DNA of 64,000 nt from Agromyces sp. H66 (GTDB taxonomy: Bacteria; Actinomycetota; Actinomycetes; Actinomycetales; Microbacteriaceae). Position numbers and translations under genes: made by a program. Shown in pieces: positions 25,426 through 35,022 of this stretch. The notes under the pieces are model-generated. The model ran no database searches, was not told the DNA's origin, and worked only from the letters and a program-made list of their open reading frames with translations. How positions within the stretch are numbered: position 1 is the first letter of the stretch; each line of letters begins with the position of its first letter. The stretch spans positions 372,001-436,000 of the forward strand of contig NZ_SJZG01000001.1 in assembly GCF_004959775.1 (NCBI RefSeq). Reading direction: 5' to 3'.

Positions 25426-26930
25426 GCCGGCACCTCCATACGGGCTCCCGAGCCGGCGCGGTACAGCTTCTCGATCGCGGTGCCCAGCATGCGCGACCGG
25501 TACTGCGCGCTCGCCCGGTGATCCGACATGGGGCTGCCCTCCGAGGCGAGCACGGATGCCGCCTCCTGCACGGTGTCGAGGTCCCACGGGCGTCCCGCCA
25601 GCACCGCCTCGGTCGCGCGGGCGCGAAGCGGGGTCGCGGCCACGCCGCCGAGGCCGATGCGCGCCGAGGCGACGATCCCGTCGTCGAGGTCGAGGGCGAA
25701 CCCCACGGCGACGCTCGAGATGTCGTCGAAGCGCCGCTTCGCGATCTTGTGGAAGGCGGTGAACGGCGCGAGCGGCAGCGGGATGCGCACCGCTCGGATG
25801 AGTTCGCCGTCGCGCCGGAGCGTCTGACGGTACCCGGTGAAGAACTCCGCGAGGTCGACCTCGCGCTCGCCCTCGCCCGTGACGAGCACGACGCGCGCCT
25901 CGAGTGCGAGGAGCGCGGGAGCCAGGTCGCCGATGGGCGAAGCGGTGCCGAGGTTGCCGCCGATCGTGGCGCGGTTGCGGATGAGGGGCGATGCGAACTG
26001 CGGGAAGAGGTCGGCGAGCAGCGGCACCCGGCCGTCCAGGCGGCGTTCGACGTCGGTCAGCGGCAGCGCGGCGCCGATCTCGACCGAGGCGTCGCCGAAG
26101 GTGACGGCGCGCAGCTCGGGGAGGTGGTCGATCGCCAGCGTGAGGGGTGCGCGCCGCCCGCGGAGGTTCACCTCGACGCCCCAGTCGGTCGAGCCCGCGA
26201 CGACGACGGCCTCCGGCTCCTCGGCGAGCACCCGCAGCGCCTCGTCGAGCGAGGAGGCGCGGATGAACCGTTCTCCGTCGAACTCGAGGAGCGTCGTGCT
26301 CGGCTCGGGTGCGGGCCGGGCACGTCGCTCGGCGAGGGGGTCGCCGGCCTCGGGGGCGCCGAGCGCGAACGCGGCGTCCCGGATGGGACGGTAGCCCGTG
26401 CACCGGCACAGGTTGCCGCTGAGGGCGTGCAGGTCGAACCCGTTCGGCCCGTGCGCGGCGTCGGCTGCGGCATCCGTCTCGCCGGCGACATCCTGCCCAC
26501 CCGTGGCATCCGTCGTGCCCGTGGCATCCGTCGTGCCCCTGGGTACCCGATCCGCGCGGTAGAACTCGGCCGCCATGCTGCACGCGAACCCCGGTGTGCA
26601 GTAGCCGCACTGCGATCCGCCCGCCTCCGCGAGCCGGGCCTGCACGGGGTGGAGGTGCTCGGGGGTGCCGAGGCCCTCCGCCGTGACGACCTCCTGGCCG
26701 TCGAGGGCGGCGGCCGGCACGAGGCACGCGTTGACCGCCGTCCACCGCGTGCCGCCCTGTTCGTCGGGCGTCGCGAGCAGCACGGCGCAGGCACCGCACT
26801 CGCCCTCGGCGCACCCCTCCTTCGACCCGGTGAGCCCCTGCTCGCGCAGCCAGTCGAGCGCCGTCGTGTGCGCGGAGACACCTCGCAACGGGCGGCGCTG
26901 CCCGTTGACCGTCACGGCGATGTGATCCAT
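25422..26930 (-). CDS. xdhA: Xanthine dehydrogenase, Fe-S/FAD subunit
   Basis: 502-residue fused electron-transfer subunit. The plant-type [2Fe-2S] cluster cysteines are C40, C45, C48 (EGCAEGECGACAV) and C69; the second cluster uses C108, C111 (QCGYCTPG) and C175, C177 (CRCTGYRP). From about residue 200 a CO-dehydrogenase-type FAD domain and its C-terminal lobe follow. An alanine/threonine/aspartate-rich insert at about residues 131-163, partly coded by an 18-bp tandem repeat, separates the two halves of the second cluster motif. AAGGGGAG 8 nt upstream fixes the ATG at 26930. First gene of xdhABC; a TAGACT -10 box lies at 26959-26954. Confidence 0.94.
   Translation of the reverse strand: MDHIAVTVNGQRRPLRGVSAHTTALDWLREQGLTGSKEGCAEGECGACAVLLATPDEQGGTRWTAVNACLVPAAALDGQEVVTAEGLGTPEHLHPVQARLAEAGGSQCGYCTPGFACSMAAEFYRADRVPRGTTDATGTTDATGGQDVAGETDAAADAAHGPNGFDLHALSGNLCRCTGYRPIRDAAFALGAPEAGDPLAERRARPAPEPSTTLLEFDGERFIRASSLDEALRVLAEEPEAVVVAGSTDWGVEVNLRGRRAPLTLAIDHLPELRAVTFGDASVEIGAALPLTDVERRLDGRVPLLADLFPQFASPLIRNRATIGGNLGTASPIGDLAPALLALEARVVLVTGEGEREVDLAEFFTGYRQTLRRDGELIRAVRIPLPLAPFTAFHKIAKRRFDDISSVAVGFALDLDDGIVASARIGLGGVAATPLRARATEAVLAGRPWDLDTVQEAASVLASEGSPMSDHRASAQYRSRMLGTAIEKLYRAGSGARMEVPA
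26503..26538. repeat. 18-bp tandem duplication inside xdhA
   Basis: GTGGCATCCGTCGTGCCC occurs twice in a row (26503-26520, 26521-26538), with a partial third copy just before. In the minus-strand frame it encodes the repeating peptide GTTDAT in an insert of XdhA. Slippage expansion is the likely origin. Confidence 0.85.
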
Positions 26931-27060
26931 GGTCGAACTCCCCTTGTCTCGCGAGTCTACGCCGCGATGCACAGCATGTTCCGGTTACGCCGCGTGCGCA
27001 TCTGCGCGAAGATGAGGCTGAGCGTGTGGACCCACAGCCCGGAGGGGAGCGGCAGACCGC

Positions 27061-28662
<1,602 letters not shown>

Positions 28663-28664
28663 GC

Positions 28665-29927
28665 ATGCGCACCGCGCTCACGCCCCGTGACGTCGCCGCC
28701 GTCGACGTGCGCCTCGCCGAGACCGACGAGCTGCTCGCGCGCGCCTACCCCGGCGACGACGGTTCCCGCCAACCCGTGCACACCGTCTACGTGCCCGCCG
28801 ACCGGTACGCGCCCGAGCTCCCCGCGGTGTGGGGTCGCGCCGCGCTCGCCGCGGTCGACGCGGCCGGCGGCGTCGAGGCGGTCGCCGTCGCCGCGGGGCT
28901 CGACGACGGGCTCGCGGCCGCCGTCGCGCCCCGCGTGCGGGACAAGCTCGCACGCGAGCCCATCGAGGACCTGCGCATCGACTTCGAGGACGGGTACGGC
29001 GACCGCGGCGACGACCTGGAGGATGTCGACGCCGTCCGCGCCGCCAAGCGCGTCGCCGCCGCGGCCGGCGCGGGGTTCGCGCCGCCGTTCATCGGCATCC
29101 GGTTCAAGTCGTTCGAGGCCGCGACCCGGGCTCGGGGCATCCGCACCCTCGACCTGTTCGTCACCGCCCTGCTCGAGCACGGCGGCCTGCCCGACGGGCT
29201 CGCACTCACCCTGCCGAAGGTCTCGACGGTCGCCCAGGTCGAGGCGATGGCGGACGTCGCCGCAGCTCTCGAGCGCGCGCACGGACTGCCCGACGGTCGG
29301 CTCAGGTTCGAGGTGCAGGTCGAGACCCCGCAGCTCATCCTCGGCGCCGACGGCACCTCGCCGGTCGCCCGGCTCCCGCTCGCCGCGCCCGGTCGGATCA
29401 GCGGGTTGCACTACGGCACCTACGACTACAGTGCGGCGCTCCAGATCGCGGGGCCCTACCAGTCGATGGAGCACCCCGCCGCCGACCTCGCGAAGGGCGT
29501 CATGCAGGTCGCGGTGGCGGGCACCGGCATCCGCCTCTCCGACGGATCGACGAACGTCCTGCCGATCGGCGAGCACGCCCCCGAGGCGTGGCGACTGCAC
29601 GCGCGCCTCGTGCGCCGATCGCTCGAACGCGGCTTCACCCAGGGCTGGGACCTGCACGCCAACCAGCTGCCCACGCGCTTCATCGCGACCTATGCGTTCT
29701 ACCGCGAGGGATACCCCGAGGCATCCGCGCGCCTGCACGACCACGTCGCCGGGACATCCGGTGCCGTCCTCGACGAGCCGGCCACCGTGCGCGCGCTCGC
29801 CGGGTTCGTGCTGCGGGGCGTGCGGTGCGGCGCCATCTCCCGCGACGAGGTGGCCGCCGACACCGGACTCGACGAGCGCGTGCTCGCCGTGCTCGCCCGT
29901 CCGAGACTCGCCGAGGAGACGAGATGA
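28665..29927 (+). CDS. DUF6986-type protein, HpcH/HpaI-like aldolase fold
   Basis: 420-residue protein of the phosphoenolpyruvate/pyruvate-binding barrel superfamily, as I read it from LRIDFEDGYGDR, GIRFKSFEA, LPKVSTVAQVEAM, FEVQVETPQLILG and SGLHYGTYDYSAAL. These give acidic metal-ligand candidates and a barrel strand order like that of citrate lyase beta chains and malate synthase. Close relatives are, from memory, annotated DUF6986 and recur in actinobacterial allantoin clusters; the reaction is not known to me. It starts 2 bp after the aceB stop (GTG 28659 is an in-frame alternative) and overlaps the next gene as ATGA, so it is made together with the ureide enzymes. Confidence 0.8.
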   Translation: MRTALTPRDVAAVDVRLAETDELLARAYPGDDGSRQPVHTVYVPADRYAPELPAVWGRAALAAVDAAGGVEAVAVAAGLDDGLAAAVAPRVRDKLAREPIEDLRIDFEDGYGDRGDDLEDVDAVRAAKRVAAAAGAGFAPPFIGIRFKSFEAATRARGIRTLDLFVTALLEHGGLPDGLALTLPKVSTVAQVEAMADVAAALERAHGLPDGRLRFEVQVETPQLILGADGTSPVARLPLAAPGRISGLHYGTYDYSAALQIAGPYQSMEHPAADLAKGVMQVAVAGTGIRLSDGSTNVLPIGEHAPEAWRLHARLVRRSLERGFTQGWDLHANQLPTRFIATYAFYREGYPEASARLHDHVAGTSGAVLDEPATVRALAGFVLRGVRCGAISRDEVAADTGLDERVLAVLARPRLAEETR

Positions 29928-30754
29928 GCTACTTCACGCCGCAGGGGGGCCTCCCCGACCAGACCGAGCTCGTCTCCGGCCGGGCCATCGTGACCGAGGC
30001 CTACACGGTCATCCCGAAGGGGGTGCTCCGCGACATCGTCACGAGCAAGCTGCCGGGCTTCACGAACACCCGGTCGTGGATCCTCGCCCGGCCGATCTCG
30101 GGGTTCGCGACGACGTTCTCGCAGCTCATCGTCGAGATCGGGCCCGGCGGCGGCGCCGAGCGACCCGAGCAGGAGCTCGGGGTCGAGGGCGTCGTGTTCG
30201 TCACGGCGGGCGAGCTCACCCTCACGATCGAGGGTGCGACGCACGTGCTCGGGCCGGGCGGCTACGCGTACCTCGCGCCCGGAGCGCCCTGGTCGGTCGC
30301 GAACGAGGGCGCGGAGTTCGCGAGCTTCCACTGGATCCGCAAGGCGTACGAGCCCGTCGACGGGGTCGGGCTGCCCGCCTCGTTCGTCACGAGCGACGTT
30401 GACATGGAACCGCAGCCGATGCCCGACACCGAGGGCGCCTGGGCCACCACGCGGTTCGTGGATCCCGACGACCTCGCGCACGACATGCATGTGAACATCG
30501 TGACGTTCCAGCCGGGCGGCAAGATCTCGTTCGCCGAGACGCACGTGATGGAACACGGGATCTTCGTGCTCGAGGGCACGGGCGTGTACCGGCTGAACGG
30601 CGACTGGGTCGAGGTCGAGGCGGGCGACTTCATGTGGCTTCGCGCGTTCTGCCCGCAGGCGTGCTACGCGGGCGGACCCGGGCCGTTCCGCTACCTCCTC
30701 TACAAGGACGTGAACCGCCAGGTTCGGCTCACCGGCCGGGACGCGATCCGATGA
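29924..30754 (+). CDS. allE: (S)-ureidoglycine aminohydrolase
   Basis: 276-residue bicupin. It has the YlbA/AllE look: an N-terminal cupin (ELTLTIEGATHVLGPGGYAYLAPG) and a C-terminal cupin carrying metal ligands in HVNIVTFQPGGKISFAETHVMEHGIF. It releases ammonia from (S)-ureidoglycine, giving (S)-ureidoglycolate, the step after allantoate hydrolysis. Overlaps of 4 bp with the genes on both sides (ATGA) place it firmly in the ureide operon. Its presence implies the allantoate amidohydrolase route rather than allantoicase, although that enzyme is not in the window. Confidence 0.9.
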   Translation: MSYFTPQGGLPDQTELVSGRAIVTEAYTVIPKGVLRDIVTSKLPGFTNTRSWILARPISGFATTFSQLIVEIGPGGGAERPEQELGVEGVVFVTAGELTLTIEGATHVLGPGGYAYLAPGAPWSVANEGAEFASFHWIRKAYEPVDGVGLPASFVTSDVDMEPQPMPDTEGAWATTRFVDPDDLAHDMHVNIVTFQPGGKISFAETHVMEHGIFVLEGTGVYRLNGDWVEVEAGDFMWLRAFCPQACYAGGPGPFRYLLYKDVNRQVRLTGRDAIR

Positions 30755-32133
30755 CGGATGCCTCGGGCGTCGACCTCGTGGAGTACGACCTCGTGATCCG
30801 CGGCGACCGGGTGCTCGTCGACGGCGCGTTCGTGCCCGCCGAGATCGGGGTGCGCGGCGGCGTCATCGTGCGCGTCGCGCCGCCCGGCGCCGGGCTCGAG
30901 GGTGCGCGCGTCGAGGGACTCGGCGGCGACGAGGTGCTCATCCCGGGACTCGTCGACACGCACGTGCACGTGAACGAGCCCGGACGCACCGAATGGGAGG
31001 GTTTCGAGACCGCGACCCGGGCGGCCGCGGCGGGCGGGGTCACGACCATCGTCGACATGCCGCTCAACAGCATCCCGCCGACGACCACCGTCGCCGCGCT
31101 CGACGAGAAGCGCCGCGCCGCCGAGGGCCGGGTGTTCGTCGACGTCGGATTCTGGGGCGGCGTGGTGCCCGGCAACCTCGCCGAGCTCGAGCCGCTCGCC
31201 GAGGCCGGCGTGTTCGGCTTCAAGTGCTTCCTCGTGCACTCGGGCGTCGACGAGTTCCCGCCCGTGACAGCCGACGAGCTGGAGCAGGCGATGGGCGTGC
31301 TCGCGGGCAGCGGCGACTCGCTCATGGTCGTGCACGCCGAGGACGCCGCCCTCATCGACGGCGCGCCGCATCCGCACAGCCGCGACTACGCCGACTTCCT
31401 CGCCTCCCGCCCGCGCGAGGCGGAGGGCGTCGCCGTCGGCGTCGTCATCGAGCGCGCCGCGCGCACCGGCGTTCGGGCGCACATCCTGCACCTGAGCTCC
31501 GCCGACGCCCTCGACCGCATCGCCGCCGCGAAGCGGCACGGCGTCCGGCTCACCGTCGAGACGTGTCCGCACTACCTCACGCTCTGCGCGGAGGACGTGC
31601 CGTCGGGGGCGACCGCGTTCAAGTGCTGCCCGCCGATCCGCGAGGCCGGCAACCGCGACGCGCTCTGGCGCGGGCTGGAGTCGGGCGTCATCGACTTCAT
31701 CGTCTCCGACCACTCGCCGGCTCCCGCCGAGCTCAAGACGGCGGGCGGCGGCGACTTCGCCGCGGCGTGGGGAGGCATCGCGTCACTCCAGCTCGGGCTG
31801 CCGCTCGTCTGGACCGAGGCGCGGGCTCGGGGCATCCGGCTCGAACAGGTCGTCGAGTGGATGTCGGCGGCGCCCGCGCGGCGCGTCGGACTCACCTCGA
31901 AGGGGCGCATCGCCGAGGGCGCCGCGGCCGACCTCGTGGTCGTCGCCCCCGACGAGACGTTCACCGTCGACGCCACGGCGCTCGAGCACCGGCATCCGAT
32001 CTGCGTGTACGACGGCCGCGAACTGGCCGGCGTCGTGCGCACCACATACCTGGCCGGCATCCCCGTCGAACGGACGATCCCGCGCGGGCGGCTCCTCCGC
32101 CGCGCCGCACCGAACGGACGTGCCGCCGCATGA
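30751..32133 (+). CDS. allB: Allantoinase
   Basis: 460-residue amidohydrolase-superfamily enzyme. The metal-binding motif is DTHVHVNEPGRTEWEGFETA, the carboxylated-lysine candidate lies in GVFGFKCFLVHSG, further histidines in VVHAEDAAL and AHILHLSSADAL, and the catalytic Asp in IVSDHSPAP. Length and motifs fit allantoinase rather than dihydropyrimidinase. It hydrolyses allantoin to allantoate. The start overlaps the allE stop as ATGA and its own stop overlaps the next start. Confidence 0.94.
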   Translation: MTDASGVDLVEYDLVIRGDRVLVDGAFVPAEIGVRGGVIVRVAPPGAGLEGARVEGLGGDEVLIPGLVDTHVHVNEPGRTEWEGFETATRAAAAGGVTTIVDMPLNSIPPTTTVAALDEKRRAAEGRVFVDVGFWGGVVPGNLAELEPLAEAGVFGFKCFLVHSGVDEFPPVTADELEQAMGVLAGSGDSLMVVHAEDAALIDGAPHPHSRDYADFLASRPREAEGVAVGVVIERAARTGVRAHILHLSSADALDRIAAAKRHGVRLTVETCPHYLTLCAEDVPSGATAFKCCPPIREAGNRDALWRGLESGVIDFIVSDHSPAPAELKTAGGGDFAAAWGGIASLQLGLPLVWTEARARGIRLEQVVEWMSAAPARRVGLTSKGRIAEGAAADLVVVAPDETFTVDATALEHRHPICVYDGRELAGVVRTTYLAGIPVERTIPRGRLLRRAAPNGRAAA

Positions 32134-32477
32134 CGAGTTCCCGGATCACGACGCAGGTGCTCGAGGCCGCCACGGGCGTTCCCGCCGAGGGCATGCACGT
32201 CGTGCTCTCGATCCGAGACGGGGCCGCCTGGCGGGTGCTCGCCGACGGCACCACCGACGCCGACGGCCGGATCATCCGGCTCGGCGGCGACGAGCTGCCC
32301 GCGGGGGAGTACCGCATCCGCTTCGACACCGGCGCGTGGTACCGCGCCCGCAACGTCGCGACGACCTACCCCGAAGCCGTCGTCACCTTCATCGTCACCG
32401 ACGACGGGCGGCACGTGCACGTGCCGCTCCTCCTGAGCCCGTTCTCGTATTCCAGCCATCGAGGGAGTTCAACATGA
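32130..32477 (+). CDS. 5-Hydroxyisourate hydrolase-like protein with altered active site
   Basis: 115-residue transthyretin-like protein of normal length. ITTQVLEAATGVPAEGMHVV matches the family N terminus, DADGR (R47) the central block, and HVHVPLLLSPFSYSSHRGS the C terminus. Two hallmark residues differ: the histidine of the usual T-H-V-L-D motif is Q9, and the tyrosine of the C-terminal YRGS signature is His (HRGS). The family's role is hydrolysis of 5-hydroxyisourate to OHCU after urate oxidase, encoded next with an ATGA overlap. Position argues for that role; the changed residues make activity uncertain. Confidence 0.88.
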   Translation: MTSSRITTQVLEAATGVPAEGMHVVLSIRDGAAWRVLADGTTDADGRIIRLGGDELPAGEYRIRFDTGAWYRARNVATTYPEAVVTFIVTDDGRHVHVPLLLSPFSYSSHRGSST

Positions 32478-33373
32478 CCGAGCCCGCCATCGTCCTCGGG
32501 GCGAACCAGTACGGCAAGGCCGAGGTGCGCGTGGTCAAGGTGACCCGCGACACCGCGCGGCACGAGATCGAGGACCTGGGCGTCACCTCGCAGCTGCGGG
32601 GCGACTTCGCGGCGGCGCACCTCGCGGGCGACAACGCGCACGTGGTGCCCACCGACACCCAGAAGAACACGATCTTCGCGTTCGCGCGCGACGGCGTCGG
32701 CTCGCCCGAGGCGTTCCTGCTGCGGCTCGCCGACCACTTCACGGGCTCCTTCGAGTGGGTGACGGGCGGACGCTGGGCGGCCGAGCAGTTCGCATGGCAG
32801 CGCATCCCGGTGGGCGGCGCCGAACACGACCACGCGTTCGTGCGCACCGGCCAGGAGGTGCGCACCGCGGTCGTCGTCGCCGACGGCTCCGACCGCCACG
32901 TGATCGCCGGGCTGAGGGAGCTCACGGTGCTGAAGACCACCCTGTCGGGCTTCGAGGGGTACCCGAAGGACCGGTACACGACGCTGCCCGAGACATCCGA
33001 CCGCATCCTGGCCACGGATGTCGCCGCCAGATGGCGGTACGGCACGCTCGACGTCGACTACAACGACGCGTACGCGAGCGTGCAGGCACTGCTCCTCGAG
33101 GCGTTCGCGGCGAAGTACTCGGCGGCGTTGCAAACCACGCTCTTCGACATGGGACGCGCGGTGCTCGAGGCGCACCCCGAGATCGCCGAGATCCGCTTCT
33201 CGATGCCGAACAAGCACCACTTCGTCGTCGACCTCGCGCCGTTCGGCCTCGACAACCCGAACGAGGTCTTCTTCGCGGCCGACCGTCCGTACGGGCTCAT
33301 CGAGGCGTCGGTCGAGCGCGACGGGGTCACCGCTCCGGCCGTCGCCTGGGAGGGCGTCGCCGGCTTCTGCTGA
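32474..33373 (+). CDS. Urate oxidase (uricase)
   Basis: 299-residue cofactor-free uricase. The catalytic lysine region is ANQYGKAEVRVVKV (K14), followed by the threonine motif VVPTDTQKNTIFAF and the C-terminal blocks IRFSMPNKHHFVVDL and NPNEVFFAADRPYG. It oxidises urate to 5-hydroxyisourate with O2. The protein lacks an obvious C-terminal SKL-like tail and should be cytosolic. Final gene of the aceB-to-uricase operon; it receives urate from XdhABC encoded on the other strand. Confidence 0.95.
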   Translation: MTEPAIVLGANQYGKAEVRVVKVTRDTARHEIEDLGVTSQLRGDFAAAHLAGDNAHVVPTDTQKNTIFAFARDGVGSPEAFLLRLADHFTGSFEWVTGGRWAAEQFAWQRIPVGGAEHDHAFVRTGQEVRTAVVVADGSDRHVIAGLRELTVLKTTLSGFEGYPKDRYTTLPETSDRILATDVAARWRYGTLDVDYNDAYASVQALLLEAFAAKYSAALQTTLFDMGRAVLEAHPEIAEIRFSMPNKHHFVVDLAPFGLDNPNEVFFAADRPYGLIEASVERDGVTAPAVAWEGVAGFC

Positions 33374-33413
33374 GCGGATGCCGCGGCCGCTCGCCGCTCG
33401 CGTCGGTGGCGCG

Positions 33414-33523
33414 GTGGGCTCCTCCCATCCGCGCCGTGGGTTCCTCTCACCCCCGCTGCGGGCTCCTCCCATCCCCGCCGTGGGCTCCTCCCATTCGCGC
33501 TGCGGGCTCCTCTCACCCCCGCC
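33414..33523. repeat. Five tandem 22-bp repeats
   Basis: Five contiguous copies of a 22-bp unit of the form GYGGGYTCCTCYCAYYCSCG plus two bases fill 33414-33523. The units alternate slightly (CCCATCC versus CTCACCC). They follow the urate oxidase gene by 40 bp and run directly into a large hairpin. There is no spacer structure of a CRISPR. Confidence 0.9.
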
Positions 33524-33670
33524 GAGAGTGCACTTCGCGCCCTCGTTCGGGCGGCGAGTGCACTCTCGAGGTCGCGTCCCGGGCGCCGCGCGCCCGTCGC
33601 GCGGACGCCAGCGTTGCCTTCGCCGCCAAGAGTGCACCTCGCGCCCTCCTTCGGGCGGCGAGTGCACTCT
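33523..33670. repeat. Two GTGCAC-type stem-loop repeats
   Basis: Two long inverted repeats: 33523-33568 (20-bp arms with three mismatches and a 6-nt loop) and 33629-33670. Both carry AGAGTGCAC at one end, GCGCCC...GGGCG around the loop and GAGTGCACTCT at the other end. The remaining part of the 448-bp gap between urate oxidase and the next gene (33671-33821) shows nothing beyond a ribosome-binding site. Related hairpins occur at 34743-34880, 53021-53188 and 56652-56699. Confidence 0.85.
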
Positions 33671-33821
33671 CGATGAGAGCGGGCTCGCCCTCGGAGCGCG
33701 CCGCCGCTCGGCGCTCTGGCCCAAAGCACGCACTCGTCCTCAACATCCGGGATCCCAGAGGAGCCGTGACAGGTTCCGCGAGGACGGATCCACCGAATCT
33801 CGCAGCCGGGAGACTCTGCGC

Positions 33822-34724
33822 ATGAGTCCCCGCACCCCGCTCCCGCTCGACTTCGCACTCGCCCCGTTCACCACGCACGACGCCCGTGCGCGGGGTCTCA
33901 CCGTCAAGCGCCTTCGCGGGTCGGATCTCGTGATCCCGGTGCGCGGCGTGCGGCTCCCGCGCGCGGAGGAGGCGTCGCTCACGGCGCGCTGCCATGCCCT
34001 GCAGCTGCACGTGACCCATGCGGACTGGGCCTTCAGCCACGTCACGGCGGCCGCCCTCTGGGGTCTTCCTCTTCCATGGCGTCTGGAGTCGTCCACGACG
34101 CTCCACGTCACGGTGTGGGGCGGGAAGTATCCGCCGCGCGTGCGGAATGTCGCCGGACACCGAGCCGTCGAAGCGCCGCCGACGCGCCGGCATCGAGCGC
34201 TCCGGCTCGTCGCAGCGAGCGACGTCTGGTGCCAGCTGTCCCCGGTCCTGCTCGAACTCGAACTCATCGAGGCGGGTGATCGGCTGCTCGGCCGCCCGGC
34301 ACCTCTCGCCACCGTCGACGAGATCGACGAGGCGATCGAGCGCTACGGGAAGCGCCGCGGATGCCGCGGGCTGCGAGCCGCGCGTGAGCATCTCGATGTC
34401 GGTTCCGAGTCGCCGAAGGAGACCGAACTGCGACTCCGGGTGATCGAAGCGGGATTCCCCGAGCCCGAGTCGAACGGCGTCATCGAGCTGCGATCCGGCC
34501 GTTCCACGCACGGAGATCTCGTCTTCCGCCGCTGGAAGGTGCTGCTCGAATACGACGGCGAGCATCATCGCGAAGACGGGCAGTGGGCGAAGGACGTCGA
34601 CCGGTTGAACGAACTCGCGGGCAACGGCTGGTTGGTCATTCGGGTCAACAGGCATTCGGATTTCGAGGTGATCGCGCGTCAGCTCGCGGATGCGCTCGAA
34701 CTGCGTGGCTGGGCGCGCGCGTAA
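33822..34724 (+). CDS. AbiEi-like / DUF559 nuclease-fold hypothetical protein
   Basis: 300-residue protein, function not established. The N-terminal two thirds resemble AbiEi antitoxin-like or transcriptional-regulator-like proteins (FSHVTAAALWGLPLPW). The C-terminal about 100 residues look like the DUF559/VSR endonuclease fold: ETELRLRVIEAGFPEP, then HGDLVFRRWKVLLEYDGEHH with acidic residues at nuclease positions, and NGWLVIRVNRHS. Such proteins are common in actinobacteria, often in several copies, and are not usually paired with a toxin. GGGAG 10 nt before the ATG supports the start. It is enclosed by spacers full of stem-loop repeats. Confidence 0.75.
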   Translation: MSPRTPLPLDFALAPFTTHDARARGLTVKRLRGSDLVIPVRGVRLPRAEEASLTARCHALQLHVTHADWAFSHVTAAALWGLPLPWRLESSTTLHVTVWGGKYPPRVRNVAGHRAVEAPPTRRHRALRLVAASDVWCQLSPVLLELELIEAGDRLLGRPAPLATVDEIDEAIERYGKRRGCRGLRAAREHLDVGSESPKETELRLRVIEAGFPEPESNGVIELRSGRSTHGDLVFRRWKVLLEYDGEHHREDGQWAKDVDRLNELAGNGWLVIRVNRHSDFEVIARQLADALELRGWARA

Positions 34725-34742
34725 GCCGGTGGAGCCGTTCGC

Positions 34743-34880
34743 GAGCGTGCAGTCGTCGCCCGTGCGAGGGCGGAGAGTGCGCGTTCGAGCGATGTCGGGG
34801 CGGCGGGCGGATGCCGCGAGCTCGGCGCCTCTCGCGAGCGTGCAGTCGTCGCCCACGCGGGGGCAGGGAGTGCACGCTCG
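34743..34880. repeat. Two more GTGCAC-type stem-loop repeats
   Basis: 34743-34787 and 34834-34880 both read GAGCGTGCAGTCGTCGCCC, a short loop, a GGGCG-like block and GAGTGC(A/G)CG(C/T)TCG. They belong to the same family as the hairpins at 33523-33670. The rest of this 298-bp gap contains GGATGCC/GGATGTC words and the promoter of the next gene (TAGCGT at 35011-35016). Confidence 0.8.
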
Positions 34881-35022
34881 GCGGATGTCGCGGGGCGGGC
34901 CGATGCCGCGGGGCAAGCGCATGCCGCGAGCGCGCGGCCCGCCGACACTCCGTGCGGAATCCGCCCGACGCCGCGACACCCACCCGTCGACTCGGCGCCG
35001 CGTGCCGCGATAGCGTCGTGGG

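Noticed and set aside
33414-33670. Possible CRISPR array
   Set aside because: Units are contiguous without variable spacers, followed by different hairpins; no cas genes nearby.
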